A stretch of DNA of 52,116 nt from an uncultured bacterium (GCA_903824675.1 CAIJXV010000070.1:1-52116), one strand, 5' to 3'; shown: positions 40,270-48,877, counted from the first letter of the stretch. The notes: generated by a model from the sequence alone, not told the origin. Translations and numbers: made by a program.

Positions 40270-41925
40270 TTACTTATTTTGCCGAAGTTGCTCGAGCCGG
40301 CTCCGCGCCTTCGGCGCGCGACGATCGGACGGGAAATCGTGAACAAAGAGCGCATAAGCTTGCCCCGCGACAACCGGATCCTTGACCTTTTGATCATACA
40401 GTTCGGCGGCGTGATACAGCGCATCGGGTGACCCTTCGGGCATCAGATGATAGCGCATCATCAAGGCCTCGGCCGCCGCGTGAACATCGCTTAACAGGGG
40501 CATCTCCGCGATTTCCGCCTTCAAATCCAGGGCGGAGACCGCATGGGCGGTGGCCGGATGCTTATCCAGCACTTCCTGTAATTCTGCGATCAGCCGTTGC
40601 TGTAACTGGGCATCCCAAACCGGCCCCCCCAACATCCGTCGCTGGCGTCCACGTTCCCACTCTGCCCGGCATTTCTTAACGATCGCCTCGCTCACGCGCG
40701 GAGACTGCGGGTAATTCCGAATCAGCCGGTCAAACTCCAGGATACTGCGCTCCCGATCCGGCAATTCACCACAAGCCATGGCGATGGCAAACTGAAATTC
40801 AGCGGCGAGCGGATGGCGGGGGGCTTGCTGAACCAATCCCGAGAGAATCACCATCGCCTCCGCCCATTTGCCCTCCCGAATCATCCCTTGTGCCCGGGCA
40901 TAGTCGGACTGGATCCGGATTTCATTCGCGGAAGGTCCCCCGACAGCCAAGGGACCTCCGCGTTCCGATTGGAGTTTGCGGAGATGTCCGACCGCAGCGG
41001 CGACCGCCACCAAAAGCAACAACAAACCCGTAGCCGCGCCAGCCAGCACCACCCACTGCTGGCGCTTATTAAACCGCCCCATCACAGAGAAGGAGCGGGG
41101 GGCCGTGCGGCGTGCGGTGAGGCGTTGCAGTTCATCGCGGACCTGCGCAGCACTCGCGTAGCGGTCGGCAGGCGATTCAGCCAGGCACCGCTTCACGATG
41201 GTGTCGAACCCGAGCGGAATATCCTGTCGGATCATGCTCGGATCCCTGAAGTGACCGACGGGCAACTTGCCCGTAAGCATCTCATACAGAATCACACCGA
41301 GGGAAAAAATATCGGTTGAAGACGTGACCCGGTGGGAATCCATCCGTTGTTCGGGCGACATGTAATTCATCGTTCCGATCGCGCTTCGGTCCAGGGTCAG
41401 GGTGGCCAACGCACTGTCGGTCGATTCCAGCGAGGCGATCCCGAAATCGGCGATCTTGACGCGATTCGTCCGCTGATCCACCAAAATATTGGACGGCTTG
41501 AGGTCGCGGTGGATCACCCCCGCTTGATGGGCATAATCCAGTCCTTCGCAAATCTGGGTGGCAAAATCAATCACCTGGGCAAGCGTCAAACCGCCGGCCT
41601 GAATGATCTTGTCGAGGCTCTGGCCCTCGACATATTCCATGACGATATAGAGCAGGTTGTCCTGACGGCCCCGATCGATGACTTGCACGATATTCGAATG
41701 GGCCAGTTGCGCGACGATAGCCGCCTCCCGATCGAAACGGGCGAGGAGTTCCTGCGTGGTGGAAAACTGGGGCGGGAGAACTTTGATCGCCACGGCCCGA
41801 TTCAAGGAAGGCTGAACGCCTTTGTAAACGATCGCCATCCCCCCCTGGCCGATCTTGCCATCCACATCGTAGGGGCCCAATCGGGCGGGCGGGCTCCCGG
41901 CAGATCCTGCGAGGGTGTCACTCAT
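40270..41925 (-). CDS. Transmembrane serine/threonine protein kinase with periplasmic repeat domain
   Basis: A 551-residue PASTA-less Hanks kinase. The catalytic domain has GQGGMAIVYKG (26-36), Lys48 (AIKV), HRDLKPSN (139-146), DFG (160-162) and SPE (190-192), all intact. One transmembrane helix (about 291-313) is followed by a C-terminal region (about 330-551) with TPR/YbgF-like helical repeats (YARAQGMIREGKWAEAM, ILEFDRLIRNYPQSPRV, GQAYALFVHDFPSDRRAPKA). The repeats would lie in the periplasm and could sense envelope state or assemble partners. The adjacent MscS-FHA gene (55 bases downstream) and the FHA-MoxR gene are plausible readers of its phosphorylation. Confidence 0.93.
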   Translation of the reverse strand: MSDTLAGSAGSPPARLGPYDVDGKIGQGGMAIVYKGVQPSLNRAVAIKVLPPQFSTTQELLARFDREAAIVAQLAHSNIVQVIDRGRQDNLLYIVMEYVEGQSLDKIIQAGGLTLAQVIDFATQICEGLDYAHQAGVIHRDLKPSNILVDQRTNRVKIADFGIASLESTDSALATLTLDRSAIGTMNYMSPEQRMDSHRVTSSTDIFSLGVILYEMLTGKLPVGHFRDPSMIRQDIPLGFDTIVKRCLAESPADRYASAAQVRDELQRLTARRTAPRSFSVMGRFNKRQQWVVLAGAATGLLLLLVAVAAAVGHLRKLQSERGGPLAVGGPSANEIRIQSDYARAQGMIREGKWAEAMVILSGLVQQAPRHPLAAEFQFAIAMACGELPDRERSILEFDRLIRNYPQSPRVSEAIVKKCRAEWERGRQRRMLGGPVWDAQLQQRLIAELQEVLDKHPATAHAVSALDLKAEIAEMPLLSDVHAAAEALMMRYHLMPEGSPDALYHAAELYDQKVKDPVVAGQAYALFVHDFPSDRRAPKARSRLEQLRQNK

Positions 41926-42059
41926 AGTGCTAAACCATCCGGAAATAATATCGTTTTCAGCCGCGCCGCCGGATATTGATCATCAGGGGTGTCCATAGGC
42001 ATAAGCTTTACCAAAAGGCCCGAGGCAAGGCAAACACATCGTGATCCCAGGCCATCCCG

Positions 42060-42856
42060 TCAACCGCGCCCTGAAGTCAGGATTTCTTTTACCGCAGTCA
42101 ACAGGTCGGTCGGATCCTGGGTTGCAGATACTTGGAGATGCCTTTGGTCTGTTGCAATCCGTTCTCTTCTTCTGGTTTCTGGGTCAGACGATTCAGGGCA
42201 TAGAGGATTGCCGCATAAAAGCGCCTGCTCTTCCGCCCGAAACATCGCCGCCAGTCCAGCCGGGAAGAAGTCAAAATCAGAGTTACCGACGACCTGGTCC
42301 GGAGAGGAAACGCCGAAGAAACGGGCGGTGGCGGAATTCACGGAGATGAATCGGCTTTCCGTGTCCTTCATATAAACCTGATCCGGAATGTTGTCGAGGA
42401 GTCCCCGTAACAGATCGCGTTCCTCGGCCAAGGCGTGTTGAATGCGGCAGCGCTCAATGGCATGGAGAATCCCCCGCGCCAGCGAGGCGCTATCGGTTTG
42501 CTCTTTGGGGATATCGTCTTGCGCACCCTGCTGAACGGTCGTGATGGCCAGAACCTCCTCGGCTAATCCACTGAGCACAATGATGGGTACCCCACCCGCC
42601 CCCGCATGCATGCGGACATAGGATCAAGCCCCTGGCTGTCGGGTAATCCCAGGTCCAACAGCACGAGGTCAATCCCCCCTTGCGCCACCGCCCGAACCGC
42701 TGACGCTAAATCCCCGACCCGCCGGATCTCGAACACACCGTAGCGCCACCGCGCCAGACTAGTCTGTATCAGCAGGGCACTACCGTCATCATCCTCGACC
42801 AGCAGGATCCTAACGGTTTCAGACTTCGCCGCAGTGCTCAGAGGAGTGTCGTTCAC
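42060..42856 (-). pseudogene. Broken response regulator with PAS domain (REC-PAS), frameshifted
   Basis: The N-terminal part is a receiver: LLVEDDDGSA, phospho-acceptor in LLDLGLPDSQGLD. After GLD-Pro the frame is lost near 42620-42623. The continuation in another frame reads YVRMHAGAGGVPIIVLSG, then SLARGILHAIERCRIQHAL and a PAS domain (RGLLDNIPDQVYMKDTESRF). One missing base restores the full protein. After EEQALLCGNPL the PAS domain is not completed; the sequence runs into DPTDLLTAVKEILTSGRG, which looks like the last helix of another receiver. The gene is therefore probably damaged at two places. It could still be a consensus error at the first site. It is the last gene of the signalling island on this strand. 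Confidence 0.75.
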
Positions 42857-42940
42857 GTTCCACTCCAGTCATACGTGGCCTTACGGTCTGGTTTTCATTC
42901 GCTTTGGGGCCCGAGCGCTTCCGCGGATGTCATGCCGCAC

Positions 42941-43219
42941 TCAGGCCGTAACCGTGACAACACTATTCAAGGAACCGTAGACATTCGAAACCTGTTCAGC
43001 ACCATTCGGATCCACACACCAGTCGCCGTCCACCACGAACCGGTATTCATGTTTCCCCGGGGGCAACGCGATAACGGTCTCGTAATGACCACTTGCCGGA
43101 TTGTCCTTCATGCGGGTTTTTTCGGAATCCCAGTTATTGAACGTTCCGGCCACGAACACTTGGCTCCCGGGCGCCGCCGCCAGTTGGAACTCGATCTTCT
43201 TCAATACTGACTTCTTCAT
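42941..43219 (-). CDS. Stand-alone glycogen-binding (CBM48/AMPK-beta-like) protein
   Basis: A 92-residue protein that is almost only a CBM48 domain: VFVAGTFNNWD, then LPPGKHEYRFVVDGDW and DPNG. The tryptophans in NNWD and DGDW are the sugar-contacting type seen in AMPK-beta and isoamylase N-terminal domains. No enzyme domain is attached. It may bind glycogen or alpha-glucans and recruit a partner. Its neighbours are an HPr-like gene 24 bases upstream and signalling genes, which suggests a sensor of carbon reserve rather than an enzyme accessory. The function is inferred. Confidence 0.88.
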   Translation of the reverse strand: MKKSVLKKIEFQLAAAPGSQVFVAGTFNNWDSEKTRMKDNPASGHYETVIALPPGKHEYRFVVDGDWCVDPNGAEQVSNVYGSLNSVVTVTA

Positions 43220-43243
43220 GCTGTATTCCTCTTGTTGGTTATC

Positions 43244-43681
43244 TCAAACACCACAGGACGCGGCGGCCATCGCCGCCGCGGGATTGCGCCCGGGGTCGGG
43301 CCGGCCTACTCCCACAAGGGGGGGCACCGTTTCGGCACTGGCCATAACGGTGAGGGGCGAGGCCTGATGAAAATCACAAGCAAAAAGCTCCTGGATCGCA
43401 GAAATCACCCCCGCGGCATCAGCCCCGTTGGCTGTCACCGTGACTTTAGTCCCGTGTCCAGCGCCGAGCGTCAGGACCCCCAGCATGCTCTTGGCGTTGA
43501 CCCTGTGCCCGGCACACTCGATCATGATGTCCGCCGCGAACTTCTGGGCGGTCTTGACCAGCATTATTGCCGGTCTCGCGTGGAGCCCCATTGCGTTTGA
43601 CACGATAAAGCTGGCACACCCTAAGCGCGGTTGCGACGGGCGAACGTCCAGTCTCTTGGGTGACGCGGTTTTCCTGTTCAT
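43244..43681 (-). CDS. HPr-like phosphocarrier protein with N- and C-terminal extensions
   Basis: A 145-residue protein with a central HPr domain (about 23-110). His34 in GLHARPA is the PTS phosphorylation site, and Ser65 in NAKSMLGVL matches the regulatory serine region. HPr is normally 85-90 residues; here about 22 residues precede it and about 35 follow (rich in Pro, Gly and Ala, PGRNPAAAMAAA). No enzyme I, HPr kinase or PTS permease is in the window. The partners may be the two-component proteins around it, or it may serve nitrogen-type PTS. The leader upstream (43682-43756) is duplicated before the REC gene at 43832-44386. There is no clear ribosome-binding site. Confidence 0.88.
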   Translation of the reverse strand: MNRKTASPKRLDVRPSQPRLGCASFIVSNAMGLHARPAIMLVKTAQKFAADIMIECAGHRVNAKSMLGVLTLGAGHGTKVTVTANGADAAGVISAIQELFACDFHQASPLTVMASAETVPPLVGVGRPDPGRNPAAAMAAASCGV

Positions 43682-43756
43682 GAATTATTGTTTAGCAAAA
43701 GATAGCGCCGGGGGGTATCGTTGAAATCAGGTTTAGAGGGTGGCGGAAAACAGGGA
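43682..43756 (-). promoter_or_regulatory. Conserved leader before the HPr-like gene (copy A)
   Basis: The region 43693-43756 is 86 percent identical (55 of 64 by hand count) to 44398-44461 before the REC gene, without gaps. In both copies it ends exactly 11 bases before the start codon. Conserved blocks on the sense strand include GTTTTCCGCCACC, TTTCAACGATACC and ATCTTTTGCTA. Neither copy has a ribosome-binding site. Confidence 0.75.
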
Positions 43757-43831
43757 CAAGGACCCGGGGGATACATCGCCCGATCGCACCCACCGCGCGG
43801 CGACAAGATCCTCCCCTGATTGCGCTTTGGA

Positions 43832-44386
43832 TCAGGCCCCTGGGGCCGCAACCAGACATCGAAGCGTCTCGCCGCACTTCGCGTTGTAGTGCAGACAGCC
43901 CGCATACCGGGCAGAAAAACACAAACTTTCGGGTGCCCCGGCAGTACTCGGTTCTCCCGGCAATGTCCGCGAATGCGGGCAAAGCGATTCTATCGTTCCC
44001 GGACATCGGGTGCGGGTTTGTTCCAGGAGCGTCAGGATTCGCGAGAAATGGGCAAACGAGAACGGCTTGAGCATCAGCCCTATAACCTGGGAGGGTGGAC
44101 AGAGTGCCAACCGCATCTGATGATCCTCTCCTGAGATGAGCAGGACCTTGGGCAGTTGATTTCCCGGCATCGAACAGACGGTTGCAGCCACGCTAAAGCC
44201 GTCCATATTCGGCAAAGAGATGTCGCTGATGACGAGGTCGGTGTCCTTTGGGAGATGGGCCAGCGCTTGCAGCGGATCCGCGAAGGCCAAAACCTCATGG
44301 CCCAGACGGCGTAGCCAATCTACCAGCACGACCCGGAGGACCACATCATCGTCAATCAACACGACATTCAATGCAATATTGCTCAT
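43832..44386 (-). CDS. Response regulator receiver protein with extra C-terminal tail
   Basis: A 184-residue protein. The receiver (about 6-125) has DDD (12-14), phospho-acceptor Asp55 (ISDISLPNMDG), Ser in LLISGE and Lys in LMLKPF. The last 55-60 residues (from about 128) contain several Cys (PHSRTLPGEPSTAG, CFSARYAGCLHYNAKCGE) and match no output domain I know. This tail may be real or may be the result of a frameshift in a longer gene. The gene has the duplicated leader (44387-44461) directly upstream. It is 150 bases from the HPr-like gene on the same strand. Confidence 0.85.
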   Translation of the reverse strand: MSNIALNVVLIDDDVVLRVVLVDWLRRLGHEVLAFADPLQALAHLPKDTDLVISDISLPNMDGFSVAATVCSMPGNQLPKVLLISGEDHQMRLALCPPSQVIGLMLKPFSFAHFSRILTLLEQTRTRCPGTIESLCPHSRTLPGEPSTAGAPESLCFSARYAGCLHYNAKCGETLRCLVAAPGA

Positions 44387-44461
44387 AATTTGATTATTAG
44401 CAAAAGATGACGTCTGGAGGTATCGTTGAAAACAGGGTTATGGGGTGGCGGAAAACGGGGA
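44387..44461 (-). promoter_or_regulatory. Conserved leader before the REC gene (copy B)
   Basis: Second copy of the leader seen at 43682-43756; the 64-base core lies at 44398-44461. Sequence identity is much higher here than in the genes that follow, so a shared regulatory function is likely. The remaining spacer to 44521 holds no gene. Confidence 0.75.
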
Positions 44462-44521
44462 TGTCAGGCCCTACCGCAGGGGAGAAATCGAAGATCAGCC
44501 AATCGCGGAATAGCCGGGACG

Positions 44522-45256
44522 TCAGCATCCCCGCCCGCTGGAGAGGTTAGTCCGGAATATGCGTTGAGCGGAGATCTCCTTCTCCCTGTTCTCCACCACA
44601 TACCGGGCTGCGCGAGAAACCAAATCCGTGGCATTCTTGATGGACAACTTCTGCTTGATGCTGGCCCGATATGATTCCACGGTACTCACGGCTATGCCCA
44701 GTTTGGCCGCGATCTCGCGAGTGCCGTGGCCCTCGCCCAGGCACCGGTAAATTTCGAGTTCGCGGTCACTCAGCAGGTCAGTCGGGGAACGATTCTCTGA
44801 TCGGCCGCCGCGGATGCGCCGTTCCACAAGCCGGTTAACAATATTCTCGCTCACCGCCGTCTGCCCGCTCAGCACTTTGCGCAGGGCCGTCATCACGACC
44901 TCCACCGGTTCCCGCTTCATCACATAGCCGCTCGCACCGGCTTGCAGGGCCCGCTCGGCGTAGAGATCTTCGTGATGCATGGACAACACCAGAACCGGCA
45001 ACCGGGGTTGTTGCGCGCGGATATCTTTGATCAATTCCAGTCCACTGCCTTCCTCCAAAGAAATGTCCACAATGACAATGTCGGGATGGCAAGTTGCACT
45101 GGCAGCCAACCCGCCGGGCGCGTCGCCCACCTCGCCGCACATGATCAGGTCTTCCTGCTGATTGATGACCTGCCCGAGTCCTTGGCGCAAGAAGGGATGG
45201 TCGTCCACGATCAGAACCCGCCGTTTGGCTTCAGGGGGTGTCTTGTTTTTTTTCAC
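44522..45256 (-). CDS. NarL/FixJ-type response regulator (LuxR HTH)
   Basis: A 244-residue response regulator. The receiver has DDH (18-20), phospho-acceptor Asp64 (IVIVDISL), Ser in VLVLSMH and Lys in GYVMKREP. The LuxR-type helix-turn-helix (about 163-225) includes LSDRELEIYRCLGEGHGTRE and STVESYRASIKQKLSI. It should bind DNA as a dimer after phosphorylation. The start overlaps the stop of the histidine kinase upstream by 4 bases (45253-45256), so the pair is a two-component system. Confidence 0.95.
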   Translation of the reverse strand: MKKNKTPPEAKRRVLIVDDHPFLRQGLGQVINQQEDLIMCGEVGDAPGGLAASATCHPDIVIVDISLEEGSGLELIKDIRAQQPRLPVLVLSMHHEDLYAERALQAGASGYVMKREPVEVVMTALRKVLSGQTAVSENIVNRLVERRIRGGRSENRSPTDLLSDRELEIYRCLGEGHGTREIAAKLGIAVSTVESYRASIKQKLSIKNATDLVSRAARYVVENREKEISAQRIFRTNLSSGRGC

Positions 45257-46419
45257 AGGGGTATCTCCTTATGCGAACGTAGTCCCAAAGGCCCGGGGAT
45301 CGAAGGGGCATTCCCCAACGACTCCCTTCCCTTATTGCCTGGTTTGCGGGGCAAGGCACAGGTCACCGTCGTCCCTTTGCCGCAGGCGCTCTCGACCTTC
45401 AAGGAGGCGCCAATCAAATCGGCCCGGTACTTCATAATGCGTTGCCCCATGCCGCCAGCCGAGCCAGCCTGGGGGGTGAAACCCACCCCCGTGTCCCGAA
45501 CCGTCAGGATAATACGCCCGGACCTTTGCGCCAGACAAATATGGATCATTGGAGCCTTGCTGTGTTTGACAGCGTTGTTCACGGCCTCCTGGGCGATCCG
45601 GTAGACCTGACTCGCCAGATTGGCATCCGCCAGTCGGACCGGAGTCTCGATTCTAAAGTCGCAAACCATCCCGAACATATCCTGGGTGCGTCGGGCCAGT
45701 TCCTGCAGCGCATCCGGAATCCCTCCGCGTCTGAGTTCCTCGAGAAACAATCCTCGCGCCAGGTCGTGCGCCTGTTGCACCGTCGTTCCGACCATCTGTT
45801 TAATTTGATCCAATTCGGCCGCCTCATGAACATTCTTGCGGACCAGATTCTGCTGTACAGCGCTGATCAAATACCCGATCCCAATAATCGACTGTCCCAC
45901 ACCGTCGTGGAGATCCTGGCCGAGCCGGCGTTGTTCGCGTTCACTAATATCGAGCACTTGTCTCGTCAATTCGGCCCGATCCGCGCGGCCGCGGAGCGAC
46001 AGAATACCGAACGAGAGGTCACGGGATAACTGTTCGAGCAACTGGACTTCGGAGTCATCGAACGCCTGGGGTTGTGCCGAGTAGATCGACATCACCCCCA
46101 GGTTAGCGGGCGCGGCCAACAGCGGCAGGGCCAAAGCCGATCCGTAACCGCGTTTCAGGGCTTCCGCTCGCCAAGGTTTAAAGCGCGGGTCCTTGGCCAG
46201 ATCCCGGCACACGCAAGGTTGGCCAGTGCGAATGGCGACCCCCCCAGGGTCGCATCCCCTTGGAGTGTCGCCCCACGTCACCGGCACGTGGGAAAAATAG
46301 TCGTGAACGAATCCAGCCCCCGCCATTGGCCGGATCGACTTGCCGGGGTCGTGCTCCACGTAGCCGACCCACGCCATCCGGTACCCCCCCCACCTCGACG
46401 GCGATCCGACACGCCTCAT
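45253..46419 (-). CDS. C-terminal part of a split NarX/LiaS-type histidine kinase (GAF, HisKA_3, ATPase)
   Basis: The frame encodes 388 residues. The first 11 are probably out of frame; meaningful sequence starts at GGYRMAWVGY, the continuation of a GAF domain begun in the upstream piece. The HisKA_3 domain has His171 in LGQDLHDGVGQSI, and the ATPase domain has AQEAVNNAVKHS and DTGVGF. It is separated from the N-terminal piece by a one-base frameshift in a run of eight G residues (sense strand) at about 46384-46391. With seven G residues the two pieces form one PAS-PAS-GAF-PAS-PAS-GAF-kinase of about 1,200 residues. The kinase would phosphorylate the NarL-type regulator that follows. No transmembrane segment is visible. 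Confidence 0.85.
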   Translation of the reverse strand: MRRVGSPSRWGGYRMAWVGYVEHDPGKSIRPMAGAGFVHDYFSHVPVTWGDTPRGCDPGGVAIRTGQPCVCRDLAKDPRFKPWRAEALKRGYGSALALPLLAAPANLGVMSIYSAQPQAFDDSEVQLLEQLSRDLSFGILSLRGRADRAELTRQVLDISEREQRRLGQDLHDGVGQSIIGIGYLISAVQQNLVRKNVHEAAELDQIKQMVGTTVQQAHDLARGLFLEELRRGGIPDALQELARRTQDMFGMVCDFRIETPVRLADANLASQVYRIAQEAVNNAVKHSKAPMIHICLAQRSGRIILTVRDTGVGFTPQAGSAGGMGQRIMKYRADLIGASLKVESACGKGTTVTCALPRKPGNKGRESLGNAPSIPGPLGLRSHKEIPL

Positions 46420-48877
46420 TCAGCAATTCCTGCTCACTGGATCCCCGCAACAACATATGCCCACACTCGGTGAGCATGCGCAAAGCGCGATTGGTTCTAT
46501 TCAATACCAACTCGGCTTTTTTGCGATCGGTGATATCGCGGGAGATACCCCGAAGACGCACGGGCCGACCGGCGGCGTCGCGATCAATGCTTCCGGAAGA
46601 TGCCACCCACCGGATGTTACCGTCAGGAAGGAGCAAGCGAAATTCCAACGCGTGGGAGCGGGCCTCACTCTGTATCGAGCGCTCCACCTGAGCTCGAACA
46701 CCCGCCCGGTCCTCAGGGTGTACTCTCTCAAAAAAGTCCGCGTCGGCTCCGATCCTGAATACTTTCGAATTGCCAAAGAATTCCGCAACCGGACCATTTT
46801 CAATGAGTGTGTGGCTGACCAGATCCAACTCCCACGCGATAACCTGGGCCGCATCCAATGTCATTTGCAACCGTTCCGTGCTTTCCCGCAACGCTGCCGT
46901 CCGCTCTTCGATCCGCCGCTCCAATTCCGCCCCCATTTTGCGCCGTGTTTCTTCGGCCTGTTTGCGCGCGGTGATATCGCTAACGGCGTGGACGGCACCG
47001 CGTAGGTTGCCGTCCGGGTCAATCAAGGGATCCACTACAACCTGATACCAGCATCCGCCCCTCGCCAGTTCCATGGATTCGCGATGCCGGCTGAGTTTCA
47101 TCCGGGAGAAGGGGCACTCGGGAATGGGATGTCTGCCGTGCATAATCTCACAGATGTGATGGCCCACCAGGGCCTTCATCGGTTTTTTTAACAGCGCTAG
47201 GGAGGCCTTGTTACAGCGCAGGATGCGCTGCTCGGCATCCAGAACCCATACAGCATCAGCCACCCCGTCAAACGTGACCTGCCATTCCCGAGCCGAGACG
47301 CGCACCGCCTCATTGATCCGGGAACGGACTTGGGCTTCGGCGATGGTTTCGCCCACAATCCGCAACAAACGGACGTTGTCCTCGGACCACGGGAGCGAGC
47401 CCCGCACGGCATCGCAACCGATGATCCAAGTCGGTTTCTCGCCGATGCGGATGGGCACAAAGATGGCGGATTGGACTTGTCCCTGGGCCATGAGTTGCCG
47501 CTCGGGCACCGCGTTGAGCGGAATATCCGCCACCCGCCGGAGGCACAAAGGCTCGCCGTTGCGTAGCCGTTTCAGCAGCCACGGGAACTTGGCGGTGGCG
47601 ACGTGCCGCAATTCGGCAATCTGGGTGCGGATGCCCGGTGCACACCATTCATGCGTGTTATCGGCAGTGGCGAGATCGGCAGAAGCCCGAAACAAGTAAC
47701 ACCGATCCACCCCCATCAAACGACCGACATCCGCCAGTCCTTGATCGACAGCCGCATCCAACTTCGGCGTGGACACATTCACGAGGCGGCTGGACAGCGC
47801 CGCCAATAATTGTTCGCATGCCAGCCGATGTTGCACCGCTCTCTCCGCCTGCTTGCGCCTGGAAATGTCATTGACCATGACCAGTCGCGCGTTGCGGCCG
47901 GCATAGGGAATCGAATTGACCGTGACGGAGGCATCGAACACGGAACCGTCGCGCTTCAGGTGGCACCACTCTCCGGCGGAGAACGGAACGCCCGTGCCCG
48001 GCCTGTGTTGGCCCCGTTGGCGGCTCGCCGTTCCATCCCGCAGCAGTTGGCGTTGCGCGCGAATCGCCGTCAAGACGGCCGGCACATCATCCGGCGGACG
48101 GATATCTTTCACCGTCATCGAGAGGAAGGCCTCCCGTGAATAGCCATAAAGGTGCAAGGCCGCCGCATTGACGTCAAGAAAGTCCAATGACTTCTCGTCA
48201 AAGATATACATTGGGCCGGGATTCAACTCGAAGAGGAGCCGGTATCGGGATTCATTGTCGTGCAAGGTCCGTTCGGCACGCCGGATATCGCTGACATCCA
48301 CGAGGGCAATGCGATAGAGAACCGGCCGCAACGATGGATCGGCTCTGGGCTCGGGCACGCTGAGCATGTGCACCGGACAGTGACCGTCACCGCAGACCAG
48401 ACTCAGGTCGGTGGTGATCTTAGCCGGAGAGCAACTGCGCCGACACCGGCTGAGATGCTGGAAATAAGCCCGGCGATCCTCTTTGGCGACAAACCGCATA
48501 AAGAGCGTATTGCAGAGTTGGCGACGGCTCTCCCCCAGGAGTTCAGCAGCGGGAAGGTTGGCGTCGCGAATGAAACCGCCGCGGTCGAGCGTAACATAGG
48601 CCAGGGGCGCATGGTCGTAGAGTATTGCGTATTGTTTGCGGACGGTTTCCAGTTCGCGCAGGGCATCCTGCGCACCGCGCTCCGCCACTTCCAGATCCGA
48701 ACGGAGAACCGAGAGTTGCTCACGCGCTTCCTGCATTTCCGCTTCCGGTCCATCGGTCGGCGGGGAAGCCGGCCCGACATCGTTCAGGCGAGTTTTTGTT
48801 TGCGGAGGTCGTGACGGTCGCCCCCCCCACCGCCCGTCTTTCCGGGGGGACTTCGGCAAGACGCTCGCTGGTTTCAT
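46178..48877 (-). CDS. N-terminal part of the split multi-PAS/GAF histidine kinase
   Basis: The frame encodes 899 residues, of which the last 70 or so (after ACRIAVEVGG) are out of frame. A polar N-terminus and a coiled coil (about 45-85) lead to PAS domains at about 85-200 and 215-345, a GAF domain at about 365-510, PAS domains at about 525-650 and 670-800, and the start of a second GAF near 815. Linker motifs typical of PAC ends are seen (SDIRRAERTL, NDISRRKQAER, SDITARKQAEE, SRDITDRKKAEL). No kinase domain follows in this frame because of the homopolymer frameshift near 46384-46391. The ATG overlaps the CheB/CheR gene stop by 4 bases. It would be a cytoplasmic sensor, with unknown ligands. 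Confidence 0.85.
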   Translation of the reverse strand: MKPASVLPKSPRKDGRWGGRPSRPPQTKTRLNDVGPASPPTDGPEAEMQEAREQLSVLRSDLEVAERGAQDALRELETVRKQYAILYDHAPLAYVTLDRGGFIRDANLPAAELLGESRRQLCNTLFMRFVAKEDRRAYFQHLSRCRRSCSPAKITTDLSLVCGDGHCPVHMLSVPEPRADPSLRPVLYRIALVDVSDIRRAERTLHDNESRYRLLFELNPGPMYIFDEKSLDFLDVNAAALHLYGYSREAFLSMTVKDIRPPDDVPAVLTAIRAQRQLLRDGTASRQRGQHRPGTGVPFSAGEWCHLKRDGSVFDASVTVNSIPYAGRNARLVMVNDISRRKQAERAVQHRLACEQLLAALSSRLVNVSTPKLDAAVDQGLADVGRLMGVDRCYLFRASADLATADNTHEWCAPGIRTQIAELRHVATAKFPWLLKRLRNGEPLCLRRVADIPLNAVPERQLMAQGQVQSAIFVPIRIGEKPTWIIGCDAVRGSLPWSEDNVRLLRIVGETIAEAQVRSRINEAVRVSAREWQVTFDGVADAVWVLDAEQRILRCNKASLALLKKPMKALVGHHICEIMHGRHPIPECPFSRMKLSRHRESMELARGGCWYQVVVDPLIDPDGNLRGAVHAVSDITARKQAEETRRKMGAELERRIEERTAALRESTERLQMTLDAAQVIAWELDLVSHTLIENGPVAEFFGNSKVFRIGADADFFERVHPEDRAGVRAQVERSIQSEARSHALEFRLLLPDGNIRWVASSGSIDRDAAGRPVRLRGISRDITDRKKAELVLNRTNRALRMLTECGHMLLRGSSEQELLNEACRIAVEVGGVPDGVGRLRGARPRQVDPANGGGWIRSRLFFPRAGDVGRHSKGMRPWGGRHSHWPTLRVPGSGQGPAL

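Noticed and set aside
43682-43756. Sigma54 promoter in the duplicated leader (GGCGC...TTTTGC)
   Set aside because: The GG and GC elements are 11 bases apart instead of 10, and the second copy lacks the GG element.
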